64,000 bases of DNA from Cordia subcordata (GCA_028554755.1 JAPTOF010000015.1:14333501-14397500), one strand, 5' to 3'. Positions 42,150-54,878 are shown, counted from the first letter of the stretch. The notes: generated by a model from the sequence alone, not told the origin. Numbers and translations are program-made.

Positions 42150-44204
42150 GTTGGTTTAAGAAAATTGATTTCTATTTTGTGTGTTCTTTCTTTTTTTCTT
42201 CATATTAATATTCAATCATTAACTAAGTTATTTTCTTCCCTTTTTGCGTTATGACAATTACTTATATATTCTAACTAAATAAGTGTGTCAAGTTGATTAC
42301 TTATTCTTAGTTTATGGTGGTTTTAAAAAGAAAGTAATAATAATAATAATAAAATAAAAATACAACTATTAGTATAAATATGTGTATGATTGTACTTGAA
42401 TGGTAAATGTGTTTTCGAATATGTCTTCTTGAGTCTTCATGAATTAAATAAAGGAAAAAGAAAAAAAACCAAAAAATTGACAAAAAAAAAAGTTAAGCAT
42501 TTTGTAAAAATGTCTCTTTTAGAGTCATTTAATGTCTTTGGTTTCATGTTTCTTTGAATTTCTAAGAGTCAAACTAATAAGTTCTAAAAGCTCTTTTATC
42601 AACTCGATTTTCTCTTTACTGAACTTTCTTCTTTGTGAACTTGGCATCTCTCTTGGAAAAAGTTCAATCGCCATACTTCGGAAACTTGTTTTGGTTGCAA
42701 TTTAAAGTTAGTACATACGGTAAATACATCTCCATTGTATTTCGTTCCTTGATAGTTATTGGAACACGCCGTGCTTGAACCATGCTTAGTCTTAACTTGA
42801 GCTTAAAAATATGCATGCGCTTAAACTGGAGGCAAATGTTTAGTTTGAGTTTGATGGGTACTTGCCTTGATTTATTTTTTTTGCTAAAATTGTGAAAAAG
42901 GGAGTCCCTAGGAAAGTTATGTTGGAGTTGAGCTCACTCCTGCAAAAGCACTGAAAGTTAAAGTGTGAAAAAAGGCGAATAAACTGAATCAAATTAAATA
43001 GTTGTCTTCTTATTCCGCTGGTCTACAAAAAGAAGAGAAAAAGAGAGAGAAAAGAAAAAAAAAGAGACCATGAGTAGAGCTAAAAGTCACCTAGAATTGT
43101 GACCAATTGAGTAACTAGGGGCATTCATAACAAATGTTTGTCATAGCATAAAAAGGTTGAGTGACATTCTAAGCAAGCCATGAAAGTTATGTATGAAAGT
43201 GAATGAAAGCAGTTGAAGTGATCTGGCCTTCTGGCAACTACGCCTAGGCACAAACTTGTTTTTCTTAATGAAAATTGTACATCGAACCGAGTGCTTTTGA
43301 TTTCTCTTTTCTTACATTGGCATAATTATACTTGGCTTTGATCTTTTGTGTGTACTTTAATTGGTGCGAGGTTTATTTACATAGTGTTTTAGTACTATCT
43401 GAGTAACTTATTTTGTATGGAGGCAATTGTTTTGTCTTACTAGAAATTGGCTTATTCTTGTTTTCCTTCTCAAGTTTCTTTGAGTTGTGGTAGAAGGACT
43501 TTTGGAGGTTTGTGTACCTATGTTTGTTTTGTGAGGAGGCTGGGTTGTTTTGAAGCTTGGTGAAAATTTCTAATGAGATTCTTTTTGGTAAATACTACCT
43601 ATGGCCATGTTTTCTTGCTAAAAAATGTTCATTTTTGGGGATTCTTTTGCTAGAAGTTGGGTTTCTTTTTTAAGGCTATTTGGTTGAGCCAAGTCCTGTT
43701 GTTTAAAAGTCCTACAAAAGTTTGTAAAGTTAGATGCATCTTGTGATTAAAAGCTAAAGCATTGTAAGTTGGTTAAAAATAGAAAGACAGTTTGGTTTAT
43801 TGATTTGAAAAGAACTATTGACTTGCTTGTTTTTGCAACTGAGGCAAGGATTAATGCATTATGTTGAGGATTTGACTTTGGATGGGTATATTCTTGTGTT
43901 GAATGATGGCATAAGTTAAAAGATGATGAATTGTAGTATACTGAAATTCTTGGGATGAACTAAGAATTTAAGTTCTTGATGCTACATATTTTGATTGTGT
44001 TATGTACTTTGTGTTCCATTATACAAGATGCTGGTTTTGAAAAAGAAAAGTGCAAGAACATTTCATGATTGTCTTATGTTTGTTTATAGTCTGAGAACTT
44101 GGCATCTTTGCGAAGTTACGTTCATGTTCAATCTTACATGTGAAGTCTTTGTTTTTAACTGTTTTTATGCTTGAGGTCAAGCATGGTCTAAGTGCGGGTG
44201 AAAT
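42150..44204 (+). mobile_element. Non-coding internal region of a large LTR retrotransposon
   Basis: Two kb without any ORF of 60 codons, ending in GTCTAAGTGCGGGTGAAAT, a polypurine-like tract typical of plant gypsy-type or LARD elements, directly before the LTR at 44205. The 5' part and coding domains are absent, so the family is uncertain. Confidence 0.55.
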
Positions 44205-45604
44205 TGATAAGTCTTATATAAGCCTTTAATTCATAACTAATTGTACTTACTTCTCGAATTGAATGCTCCTAAATTGGTGTTTTTGATGGGTTTTTGCATG
44301 TTTATGCTTGGAAAAAGGAGTTGGATACATTATATATGGATTCAAAAGCTTTTTGGACGTGTTTGTAGCTGATAAAATTGATCTTGCTACCTTAGAAAAT
44401 ACCATGCAATTTCTATACAGGATTGCCCAAGCTTTGATCAAGACTGAAGATATTTTTGCAACACTTATGCAAAAGAATTGCATTGAAGACTTGTCATATT
44501 TTAGAAGGAAGAAAATTAATTTTAAAAGGCTTTTATTAAGGATTTTTACCTTTTTATTTTCCCTCGCTTTAAAGAGTTTCCCTATTCGATAAAGACTCTA
44601 GTTAGGAATTTCTCCTATATATTTTCCTATATACGATTCATAGAGAGATCCAAACTTTATTCATAATTCTCTAACAGGATATTTTCATCTTCTTAGTCAC
44701 TACTTTCATGACGTTAGAGTTCTAAACTTCTTTCTAGCCAAGGGTTAATCCAGATTTTGATTTTTCAATTTCGTGAGATCTAACTAATTCTATCCTTTCA
44801 TTTTTACTTCAGCATTTGTGTGTTTATTGTTTTAAAAATTAATATTATCTTGTGATTATTTAATTTGCTGACGATTATTCGATTGATGATGCAAGGTAGC
44901 TAGATAGATTAACTTAATTAATTTAAGAATAGTGGTAACCAAGTCTCCTATGTAAAAACGTAATCTAACTGAACGATTGCGGCGAGAGAATTGACTTTTA
45001 GAATCAGGTTTTTTTTTTTAAATTTAGTGTTGTCATTAGATAGACCTTGCGGCATCTCTGGGGGTTAGACCGTCTAATAGGTAACTTTATAGTGGGGAAA
45101 AATCATAGGGAGTTTAAACTGTTATCAACACTGTAGGAAAGATGAGATTGTTAGGTGGAGCCAATAACTTTAACTTATTTATCAAAATGGGTAGAAGTTA
45201 TCTTTGCATCTAGGATCGGAATTATAGACTAAAACTGAGATTAAACCCGAGACTAGATTTAGTTTCCATTGTTTTTTCGTTTCATATTAATTTTTCAGCA
45301 TTTAATTAAGTGTAGATTGCATCCTTAGCTTTAATTTTATTATTATTTACGTTTTTTTATTTTTCTGCTCAATTATGTGCCCATGCTAATTGGTCTAATG
45401 TGCTGGATAGTTTTACTTATTTTGCTTTTTTATATTAAAAACTCCCTTCTTTGATTGTGACTTACTTGATTAATCTACTTGGCGTAATTTGCATATCCTA
45501 ATCCCCCAATCCCTGAAGATTCGACCTTTTTCTCGTCACGTACTCAATTTAAATTCGTGAAGTAAGAATTGAAATTTTATTTTTGGTGATTTCGACGCCT
45601 ATCA
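44205..45604 (+). repeat. 1.4-kb 3' LTR of a gypsy/LARD-type element
   Basis: Starts TGATAAGTCTTATATAAGCC, ends CGACGCCTATCA. It is homologous to the solo LTR at 29357-30387 in opposite orientation but about 370 bp longer, the extra part being near 45000-45400. The open stretch at 44308-44592 is not a gene; it lies in the conserved LTR. Confidence 0.75.
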
Positions 45605-45608
45605 TGAA

Positions 45609-45910
45609 GTAAATTTGTTTGGCAAATTTTTAAAAGTGCTTTTACGTACCAAAGCTTTAAAAAGTTGGAAAACTAGAAGCTCTAAATTGGAGATTCTTGA
45701 AAAGATTTTTGAAAAGCTATTTTTACATCATTTCATAAATTATTTTTCTTCTTCTTTCTCAAAAATACTACTCCATAATTTTGAAATTTCAATATTATCC
45801 TCAAAACTGCCTAAAAAAGTTTAATTCCTAAAATATTAGGCCAAATAATCAATCGTTTTTATTCAACAACACTTTTAATCAAAGCTATGCTCCTAAAGAC
45901 TTTACAAGTC
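45609..45910. mobile_element. MITE, TTTGGC-ended family
   Basis: Starts near TTTGTTTGGCAAATTTTTAAAAGTGC and contains AAAGCTNTTTTTACAT, AATTTTGAAATTTCAATATTATCCTC and TTTATTCAACAACACTTTTAATC, which recur in the same order at 48499-48871. Confidence 0.55.
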
Positions 45911-46469
45911 AACTAATGAAATATCGCAACTAGTCTAGACATAGCTTTAATAGATAATAGTGACAAAAGTACATAACCTTGAATACATTACAAACTCAAT
46001 TATATAGGTGAGATAGATAAACTCTCTCATTTCCAAATCATCTGTTCTTGTCCCTTCCCTTGCCATTGAAGGAACAGAGGGGGGGGGGGGGGCCAGGAGG
46101 CAGGGGTGATCTAAATTAGCCATTGACGCGGCCAAGTTACAAACTTCACCAACTGCACACCATTTTGAATCATTTTGATATTTCATTATTTTGTTTGATA
46201 AAATTACATGACTTTGATAATCCCACTAGTTTTGATCTTCAAAACCATTTAAGCCCCATTGATAATTAAAATAATATATCCTATATCTGCTCCGGGATGG
46301 TTCAAGCAATAAGATTGCTAGTCTTCTTCCCAGGCACAAACTTGTCATTGAAAACTAGCATGATTACAAGGAAAAACTCAAGAACAAGAACAATTAATCC
46401 ACAGTAGAAAAATTATATTCTTATCTTACATGCAGAATATTTATTTCTCGAACAAAAATACCCAATAAT
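45911..46469. other. 3' flank of the membrane-protein gene
   Basis: Non-coding; includes a 12-base G run at about 46081-46092. Confidence 0.4.
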
Positions 46470-47477
46470 TCAAACCCGAACTTGCTCAAGTTGTACATCC
46501 TTGGACTTCAAAGGAACATACTCCCCTAAATACTCCTCGAGATGATCCGATAACGAGGACTTGTCGATATTCTCATGGTGATAGGATTTGCAGACGAAGT
46601 AGATGATGGTCTGGATGATGAGCCCGAAAAGCACGATGGTGGATTGCAGCAGCAGGCAAAGTATTGCAGAGCCTATTTTGTATGCCAGGCCATGCCATTG
46701 GTAACGCACAAGAAACCATTCGAATAGCATTTGATTTGCAGAGAAGCAAAAACCAAGTAGAAAGAAAAACACAACGGAGATAACCATCTTACCCTTGATC
46801 AGAGATTGGCTCTTGACCATGGCTCGGAGGCCATAGACATCTTCCAGCACGGAAACCACACTTGCGATGTGCCACACGACGCTTATGTAGAGGAAACCAA
46901 CCAAGTATACGACGAAAAGCGCCATGAGAACCACCTGTCCAAAGGCTCCAAGCCTTGCAACACTCATCACAACTACCCACAGGATCATAATCAGCACGGC
47001 CACCATGTTGTACGCGAACACGATGATGAAGCTCCATAAAAACGTGACAATCAGCCTCTTCCAAACAGTTGGCACCACACTCATCACCTTCTTGAATGTT
47101 ATCTCCTTGGCAGTGTAAATGCACGCGATTGTGTAAACAACCGCAGATGTTGAGAGAAGAGACAGGACGAGGACAAAGATGAAGTAGGCAATCTTGAAGA
47201 GAAAAAGGCGAGTCCATTCAGATGAGAGAGCATTTGAGATTCTATCATATGTGGGAGTGCCCCGAGGGGTCCAATCCAATATGTATTCATCTCGGAGGAT
47301 GTTGGAGAAGAGATAATCCGAGATTTGAATATGTGCTAAGTAGATGAAGGAGAGGGGTAGGATCAAGACCAATGCTATTTGGCTGAAAATCTTCCTCCAT
47401 GATGAAATGATTTGGATCGATTCCTTGAATATCCCAAAGAATCCAAGGAATTGAATCTCCTCTTGCTCTTTGTCCAT
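46470..47477 (-). CDS. Plant multi-pass membrane protein, 335 aa, single exon
   Basis: Intact ORF from ATG 47477. About six hydrophobic segments: residues near 34-52 (ALVLILPLSFIYLAHI), 93-123 (FKIAYFIFVLVLSLLSTSAVVYTIACIY), 142-172 (LIVTFLWSFIIVFAYNMVAVLIMILWVVVM), 178-205, 232-250 and 268-295. The N-terminus has a LGFFGIFKESIQIISSWRKIF motif and the C-terminus is polar, ending EYLGEYVPLKSKDVQLEQ. This layout matches a plant-specific uncharacterised family annotated in databases as transmembrane or polyadenylate-binding-protein-binding proteins; that name is from memory and the function is not established. GC content and codon use look like a normal host gene amid AT-rich repeats. No neighbours suggest its role. 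Confidence 0.82.
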   Translation of the reverse strand: MDKEQEEIQFLGFFGIFKESIQIISSWRKIFSQIALVLILPLSFIYLAHIQISDYLFSNILRDEYILDWTPRGTPTYDRISNALSSEWTRLFLFKIAYFIFVLVLSLLSTSAVVYTIACIYTAKEITFKKVMSVVPTVWKRLIVTFLWSFIIVFAYNMVAVLIMILWVVVMSVARLGAFGQVVLMALFVVYLVGFLYISVVWHIASVVSVLEDVYGLRAMVKSQSLIKGKMVISVVFFFLLGFCFSANQMLFEWFLVRYQWHGLAYKIGSAILCLLLQSTIVLFGLIIQTIIYFVCKSYHHENIDKSSLSDHLEEYLGEYVPLKSKDVQLEQVRV

Positions 47478-48498
47478 TCCGAATATCAGAATTGGAAGTA
47501 AGTAACGATTTTCTGTAGCTAATTTCCGTCACCCGAAAATGTCCCCTCGGATTAATTCTGGTATTCTTTTAGGGGATAATGAAATGGCTTGGTGGTGCAA
47601 AGCCGAAGGGGGTGGTGAAGGTGTGGCCTTTTTAGCCTTGTCGAAATGCGTTGACTTTGACTTGTATATTGGCCATGGTCTCTTTAAGTTAGTAGGAGTC
47701 TTCCATTTCCATGCCGTGGGGCGTACGAAGAAAGAATCTTCCGCTTATTTTCTTGCAAAAGGGAAGCTTACGCGGAAACACAGGCGACTTGGTCACCCAA
47801 TGTGAGCTCCACCATCAATTTACTCTTTTTTTTCTTTTGATTCACACGTTAACTATTTAATGGCGAGCATAAAGTATTCAAATTTTACCCAACATTCACT
47901 TTCCAAAAAAAAAAAAATGAAATATTAACACATGTTTCATTTTTCTTTTTCTTTTTCTTTTTCTTTTTCCTCTAGAGTCTTAACGTTGGCTGCTCCTGTT
48001 AGGTAAATGTAATGGAAATTACTGTTTCTATTGGTATAATGTGACGAACCAAATAGTAACAAATGACACAAGAATTGTTACAAAAAAAATTTTGAAGTAA
48101 TGAGCTTTAGCTTTAGTGCGTACACTGGCATTTGACCTCTGTGATGCATGAGGTGCAACATAGATCTTACAGCAATAAAATTAATTTATTGCTAACAATA
48201 TTTTTTTTTATTGAATTGTGAATTGAGCAATTAATTGCAGCCAAATGAAATATTTTATTCTACCTGATTTACGGGTTTCTGTATAAATTTTATGTTATCA
48301 AGATATATATGTAATTTATTGTATTAATGCATTTTTAGATATTTAATTTCAATTGATAGTTTGACAATAATTTATATATTTACTAGCGTAGCACCCATGC
48401 AAATTGTGATGCACCAGATTATCATAATTTTTAAATAAAATATTTATTTTTAAATTATATGATAAAATTTATGGACTAAAAATTAATAAGCAGATAGA
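47478..48498. other. Promoter side of the membrane-protein gene and AT-rich DNA
   Basis: The upstream region of the minus-strand gene. A (TTTTTC)n microsatellite lies at about 47938-47970. Near 48385 the sequence CTAGCGTAGCACCCATGCAAATTGTG looks like an element terminus whose possible partner, CTCGTGCAAATCACGGG, lies near 49880. Confidence 0.4.
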
Positions 48499-48871
48499 GA
48501 GTCTGTTTGGCCCAACTTTTGGAGACTTAAAAAGTGTTTTCTGTGAATCTAAAAGCTAAAATTGACCTATTTGGTCCATTTTTAAAAGAGTTTTTGTACA
48601 AAAGCTAAAGCTTGGAGCTTTTCAAAAATGGCATTTGAAAAGCGGTTTTTATGTTATGTCAAAAATTGTTTTTCTTCATTTTTTTCTTAAAAATGCTATT
48701 TTATATTTTTGAAAATTCAATATTAACCTTAAAACAACTGAAAGCTTAACTCCTAGAATATAGGGTTAAATAATTAATTGATTTTATTCAATAGCACTTT
48801 TATCTAAAACTCTATTTCTAAAAGCTCTACAACTTAACAACTGAGATCTCGTAGGTAGGCCAAATAGAGCC
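48499..48871. mobile_element. MITE, TTTGGC-ended family (second copy)
   Basis: Left GTCTGTTTGGCCCAACTTTT; right-end complement GGCTCTATTTGGCCTACC. Interior order as in 45609-45910. No ORF. Confidence 0.6.
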
Positions 48872-49031
48872 AAAGGCTATAGTTAGAAAGATGTTATGAT
48901 ATGTATAAGTAAACATACATGTATATAAAAAATTGAAACCAACTTAGATAATAGCAAAAACGTATCCCCATAAAAGATGGATGCTATTAATTATGGCAAT
49001 GACATTAATTTTTGTGCAATTTTAAATAAGC

Positions 49032-49064
<33 letters not shown>

Positions 49065-49067
<3 letters not shown>

Positions 49068-49860
49068 TTAAACCCAAAGGTGCTCAAAGAAGAGTGCCAC
49101 ATCAGCACCTATCTGTTTACCAAGTCATCATAAATTTTATTTTTAATATTATTATATATATTATAAATCTATATATTATAGTGTTTAATTATATTTACAC
49201 ACCACTTCCTAACTTCATCATTGTAATGGAGTTACAAAATATTTAATTATATTTATGCACCGCCTATATATTTCTTTTTAATGAGTTTAAAGTAATAAAG
49301 TCCAAAAAAGCTCATTAATTTAATTAATTTATGCATCATATCCTAATTAAAAAATAAAAAAAGTATAAAAAAGTACTAGAATTAATTTTTATAAATATTT
49401 AAAAATAATAAAAATACACAAAAACCTAAAAATAATAAAAAAAATTACATCTATAAAAAAGTTAAACCCAAAGGAGCTCAAAAAAGGGTGTCACATTAGG
49501 ACCCATCTATTTGTCAAGTCATCATAAATTCTATCTTTAATATTATTACATTATTATAAATCCATATATTATAGTGTTTAATTACATTTATGCATCACTT
49601 CCTAACCTCATCATTGCAATGGAGTTACAAGATATTTAATTATATTTATGTACCACCTATATATTTCTTTTTAATGAGTTTAAAGTAATAAAGTCCAAAA
49701 AAGCTCATTAATTTAATTAAATTATGCATCATATCCTAATTAAAAAAATAAAAATAAACACTAAAATTAATTTTTATAGATATTTAGAAATATTAAAAAA
49801 CACACAAAAACCTAAAAACAACAAAAAAACACATCTATAAATATTTTAAAAACTAAAAAA
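49065..49860 (+). repeat. Tandem duplication, 394-bp period
   Basis: AAGTTAAACCCAAAGG at 49065 recurs at 49459; both copies share GTCATCATAAATTYTAT, ATATTATAGTGTTTAATTA, TGGAGTTACAARATATTTAAT and AAAGTAATAAAGTCCAAAAAAGC in order. An (AT)n run (49036-49062) precedes the first. Confidence 0.85.
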
Positions 49861-50731
49861 CAAACAGAACCTAAATAAGCTCGTGCAAATCACGGGATAT
49901 GAAAGCATTAGTAATAGAATAAAAAAAAAGAAAAAATAGGAGTGAGACATATGGCACAATAAGGTGCAGGTGATCATTGCTTTAGTATATAGTATATAGT
50001 ATAGACTATAGATGTAGTTGAAAAATTATTATATATATTGGCTAAAATTAGAAGCATAATATCACATACCATGAATTACTTCGTAACACACCATGAACGT
50101 TACAATTAGCAAATATATATTAGGGGTGTACATGATTTAGTTCGGTTTGGTTTTGACCATATGTTAAACCAAAACAAAACTAATTGATTTACATTTGCAA
50201 TAAACTAATTGGTTTACATTTGCAATAAACCAATTGGTTTCTTTATCATGTATATATAGCTAAATCAATACAACATAGATATATTGATTCAGTTTGGTTT
50301 GTTTTTCCATTTCAAAAAAAAAAACTCAAATTTCATAATAAAATTCAAAAAAAATAAACTCGATTTACTATCAATATTAGAAATTTTATGTCACAAGATT
50401 TTACCATTAAAACAAAGCACAAGTGTAGCTATAGCTTTGTAGTTAAAGTTTGAAATGTAGTCTTGAAGTTAAGGGTTTAACTTTTAAAGTACATAAAATG
50501 AGGGATAAATATATTATATACATAACATTCAGGTTGATTATAGTTCAGTTTGGTTTGTGGATCTACTTCAAATCAAACCAGTTAATTTTTATTTGAAACT
50601 AACTAGTTAATTTTTAGTCATGTAAAATAACCAAACTAATCATAATTTTTTGGTTGGTTTGAATCAGTTTGGTCACTTTTATCAACCCATATTCACTACT
50701 ATCATATATTTATAAATATACACCTAATTAG
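49861..50731. other. AT-rich DNA with GGTTTGGTT-type repeats
   Basis: A stretch beginning GGGGTGTACATGATTTAG near 50126 with repeated GGTTTGGTT/AACCAAAC motifs resembles the hAT-type ends at 1155, but a right terminus is not clear. No gene. Confidence 0.4.
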
Positions 50732-50957
50732 GACCTGTTTGGATTGGCTTTTTTTTCAGGAAAAAATACTTTTTTTCCTGAAAAAGTTATATTAAATTTG
50801 CAATAACTGTTTGATTTGGCTTCCAAACAAGCTGAAACTCTGAAAAAAACTCAAATACAACTTTTTTTAAAAATCAAAATTTTTAGCTTCTAAAAAAAAA
50901 CTATTTTTCAAAAACTGTTAAAAAAACACTTTTAAAAAAATCAATCCAAACGAATCC
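50732..50957. mobile_element. Harbinger-like MITE, TTTGGATTGGC family, TTA flanks
   Basis: Left GGACCTGTTTGGATTGGC; the right complement is GGATTCGTTTGGATTG. TTA flanks both sides (50729-50731; 50958-50960). About 226 bp, closest relative of the 2511 and 2801 copies. TTA duplications fit PIF/Harbinger-type MITEs. Confidence 0.7.
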
Positions 50958-51261
50958 TTAGTCAGTCACAAAAAGCCAAAATTTTTGTCAAATAGCATGG
51001 ACTAAGCAATTAAGCCAACTCCTTATAGGAACAGTTAGTTTTATCAGTTCTTGCAGCCCATCTACACAAAAGTCCAGAAACAACTTTATATGCAAAGATG
51101 GATTGCGCGAGACTAAGGAAACAACATACGGAGTCTGATTAGTTATCTATCAATGTAATTTTCTATTATCTTTTTCTTTTTGACGTATAAAAAGAGGCAT
51201 TTTTTTAATTCTCGTAACTTTTGACATCTCTGTTTATTTATTTATTTATCTATTTATTTTG

Positions 51262-51585
51262 GATAAATTATTTCGTAGTCCTTTATCTTTTGATAAAATG
51301 ACGTGCTGGTCCTTTATATTTTTTAATTAAACCTTTTTCGTTCTTTAGTTTTAACTCTGTTCCCACCGTTAGTTTATTTTTGAATTTGCGTTCGATTTTG
51401 GCCATTATCCTCACACTTAGTGCATGTGTAATGTACTGAATAATGATGTAAATTGGACGAAAATCTAAAAGTAGACTAACAATAACAACAGAGTTAAAAC
51501 TAAAGAATGAAACGTTCAATTAAAAAAATAAAAGGCAGGTACGTCATTTTATTTAGAGATAAAAGACCGAGGAAGTAATTTACTC
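51262..51585. mobile_element. Foldback MITE with about 130-bp inverted arms
   Basis: The left arm (GATAAATTATTTCGTAGTCC, ATAAAATGACGT, AGTTTTAACTCTGTT, TTAGTTTATTTTT) is the near reverse complement of the right arm. The loop is near 51410-51460. The apparent ORF at 51283-51519 is a by-product. Long arms suggest a Mutator-type or foldback element; target duplication not resolved. Confidence 0.75.
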
Positions 51586-52329
51586 TTTTTTTAGCCACCT
51601 CTCACCGTCTTTCTAAACGAACGCTGATGCTTACCTATCCGGTTTGACTTTTTTGGTTTAAGGAAGTCTAAATAATCTTGACAACACAATAGAACTCCTG
51701 AGTGAGGTGAGCGTTTGCATTTTGCTTACATTATGTAAAATTTCTGAATCATTTTTTAATTTTTATATTATATCTCTTTTTGTATCGTCATACATTATAT
51801 TATTCGTGGGCTTGCTATACACGTGCTTTAATTAATTTTTTTTTTGCTTTATATTTTTTTTCCTTAACAAATTCGTCTCAATCTTTTTGACACGATGTCC
51901 TGCTATCTTATACAATAAAATGGTTGAATAGTGATACCCTTTTAAACAATATTATGTTTTCCTTTGCATGGCGTGCGAATGCGTAAGTGTTTGTTCAGTA
52001 TATTCTTTATCCTATTTTTACTATACATTATAATCCTTAGGTAGACTTATTGGCTGAGTGGTATAACATTTGGCATATATATCAAGCATTATAATCATTT
52101 TTGTCTTTTGGTACAAATGCAAATGGCTTTTTTAGCTTTTGTTATATTTTGTTTCTTTTTTTAACCTTTATTATATAATCCTTGGATATGACACCTTGAT
52201 AGTTGTTATTTTAACTTTTCACACTTTTTTTATTTTTTATCATGGGTGAGCGTAATGTTACAGTTAAGTAGAAAAACTAAGGCTAAATAGTAAAATATAT
52301 ATTTTATAAATGTTTAAATTAAAAAAAAT
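51586..52329. other. AT-rich intergenic DNA
   Basis: No gene recognised. 52041-52070 resembles a tRNA A-box but has no B-box. Confidence 0.4.
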
Positions 52330-52791
52330 ACTTTTAATAAATAATATAAAAATAAATTTCGATTTCTATATAATCAACATTACTAAAAGCATAAATTTTA
52401 TTAGTACATTGTTTTAACAAAATAATTTTGAATATATTAAAATTAATTTTTGTAATATTGACATAAATGTTTTATAAAAAAATTAGTTATACTTTAATAT
52501 TAAAATATGATTATCAAAAGAAATATCTAATTGTGAAATATATTATCCTATTCCTATAATAGTAATAGTAATTGCAATTATCATAATAACAATAATAATA
52601 ATAATAACATGATATTAATGTCCTTTTACGTCATTTAACATTCATCAGTTAATCTAACAGCTAATTTTACCGAACACATTTTGTTCAATCAGCTAGTTAA
52701 ACAGCTATCCGCTAATAGCTAAAATACAATAGCTATCAACTACCCAAACAGCTATCAGCTATTCCAACAGCTAAATTTGCCGAACAGGCCC
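52330..52791. mobile_element. Harbinger-like MITE, second copy, left end lost
   Basis: From about 52355 it matches 17690-18138 (TTTCTATATAATCAACATTACTAAAAGC, (AAT)n, CAGCTAATTTTACCGAACACA, repeated AGCTATC) and ends GCCGAACAGGCCC followed by TAA. The left third of the family is not found. Confidence 0.7.
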
Positions 52792-53105
52792 TAATTGTCT
52801 CACATCTCTCTTTCTCCCTTACTTCTATTACAGTAGGCTAAGCATCTATTTATAGGACACAAAAACAACACAATATAGCAGCTATAATTAAGAGCAGAAA
52901 TACAAATAAAGCAGAACCAGAAAAAAGGCAAGACAATAAATAAGGCAGGTCTTACCATATTTTTTAGGCATCATTATAATATAGGCTAGACCTTACAAAA
53001 ACAAAATATAAGTGCAACTGTTTGGTGGGTAAAGTTTGGCAATATATCCTTGAGATTATGGGTTCGGCTTTTCTTATTAACACTTTTATATATGAAGGAA
53101 AATTC

Positions 53106-53107
<2 letters not shown>

Positions 53108-53162
<55 letters not shown>
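53108..53162. repeat. (TA)n microsatellite
   Basis: About 55 bases of nearly pure TA interrupted by TTTA. Confidence 0.9.
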
Positions 53163-53163
<1 letters not shown>

Positions 53164-53615
53164 TCAATTTAACCAAAATCAACCACGGGTGGATAAAAAG
53201 CGAACAAATTGGTTTTGGTTCTGTTAACCAAAAAGAATCCGAGAATGCTTTTTAGGAGGGAAAAAAAAAAAAGAAACAGCCAATTAGCAAAAAAGATCCA
53301 AGAATGCTTTTTTGTTAAAAAAAAAAAAAGCCAAATCAAATTTTTGCTGATTTAATTAACCCGTATACACCCTAATTGAAAGTTTGCTAAATATTAAGCA
53401 TTTATATATATATATTGAACTTTGGTTTGGTTTTGGTTTACTCGTAATCAACTAGCGGATGGATGAAAACCAAGCTAATTAATTTTGGTTCGGTAGCTAG
53501 AAAAATAAAATATATATCCGAGAATTCTTTTTTCAAGGTAAAAAACAAACCAAACCAAATTTTTGTCGTATTTAACCAATTGTGGACACCTCTAGTTGAA
53601 AGTTTGCTAAAGAAA
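53163..53615 (+). repeat. Imperfect tandem duplication, about 230 bp
   Basis: Two copies contain AACYAAAATCAACY..GGATGGATRAAAA, TTTTGGTTCNGT, CCGAGAATNCTTTTT and a TTGAAAGTTTGCTAAA end (53365-53390 and 53595-53615). Similar to the hAT-like GGTTT-rich class. Confidence 0.55.
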
Positions 53616-54878
53616 GCTCAACAAATATATTTATATTTTATCATCATATTAACAGTAAAAGTTATCACTGACGATAAATAAAAATATAAATAATACTTGA
53701 TTCAATAAGGAACCAGTTGAAAGAAATGGGTTTTCCAAGCTCTGAATGTGTGTCCTCCTGTGATGACATGTCTGACAAAATAATGAAGGCGAGATACCGG
53801 TGTAGTGTCAGTTAAAGGCTCTTCAATGCTCAAGTCAGAATGCTATGTCTGGGTATTAGTTATGAGATAGAGAGGAGGAGAGAAGGAAGAATATTCTATT
53901 TTAGAAATATTCTCTAAATGGAAATGGCTTACCTTGCTTTTTGTACTCAAGACCTATTTATAGTGTTTCTGTTAGGACAAGCGTTATGCAAATGGAAAGT
54001 GTGTTAAGCACGTGATGGGGAGAGATTAGAGGAGTGCATCAGACTAGATGGCACGTGATGACACTGAAGGATCTAATAGAGCATGCAAGACTAACCCTAG
54101 GTCAATTTTTTAAGTTTAAGCCTAGGCATAGTGGAATGCAAATTCTTGCATACAACAATACCACATATCCATGGATAAACAAAAACACAGAAAAATAGTT
54201 CGAACAAATTTACCTCCTGGACTAGAAAAATGAGTAGAAACTTGTGCTAATTCTACCTTTTGGACCTCTGATTGACAAACCAACCATTGGAGTTGAAGCC
54301 CCAAAAGTGTAAAACGTCCTCCTAAAATTTCAGCATGATCAGAGAAGTGATGGACACCCGATCAAGCCCGACTTTGAGGTTGCGCAGGTAGTAACGAGAA
54401 AAGACAGTTTCTGCTCTCGTGTTTTTCTCTTCAAAACCTCTTCAAGAATGACCCAAAATGCTTTTGATCTTCTCTACTGTGACCATGGAGAAGTTATCTA
54501 TAAGCAAAAACCAAAATCTTGGTGAAAAAATTCAGTTTTGGAATTCCAAAAGTCTTATTTCGCTTTGGTTGATCAAGAGAATGAGAAGAGGAAGGGAAAA
54601 GAACTTTCCTTCTATTTAACTTCTCTTAGAACATACGTGTATTTGATATATCTAGCTTATAAATGATTTACTAGACTTAATCAACCCCCTTTAAGAGTTC
54701 TCTTAGCAATAGAACTCCTAGGTTGACTAGGATTGTCTTGAGAAGTTTAAACTCAAATAGAAGATCTGTAGATGATTAGAGTTTCAAAACAAAACCAATT
54801 CTTAACCTAAACTTCTAGAATTTAAATCCCAACAAATCTTCTAGAATAAGTGGAGCCCACTCTCTCTTTCTTCTTTCC
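53616..54878. other. Unassigned repeat-like DNA, possible LTR piece
   Basis: 53700-54000 has a TATA-like CACTATAAATAGGTCTTG on the minus strand (near 53950) and reads like a plant LTR fragment, but no partner or domain is visible. The remainder has no recognisable coding region. Confidence 0.35.

Noticed and set aside
44308..44592. 94-codon ORF in the 44-kb region
   Set aside because: It lies within the LTR shared with the solo LTR at 29357-30387, where the frame is not conserved.
46789..47217. Minus-strand 142-codon ORF overlapping the membrane-protein gene
   Set aside because: It is an alternative-frame shadow with Cys/His-rich low-complexity sequence; the 335-codon frame has clear membrane segments.
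47539..47805. ORF of 88 codons on plus strand
   Set aside because: No family features; lies in the promoter side of the membrane-protein gene and starts at no convincing context.
52041..52075. tRNA gene (TTGGCTGAGTGGTATAAC A-box-like sequence)
   Set aside because: No B-box GTTCRANTC or cloverleaf follows within 60 bases.
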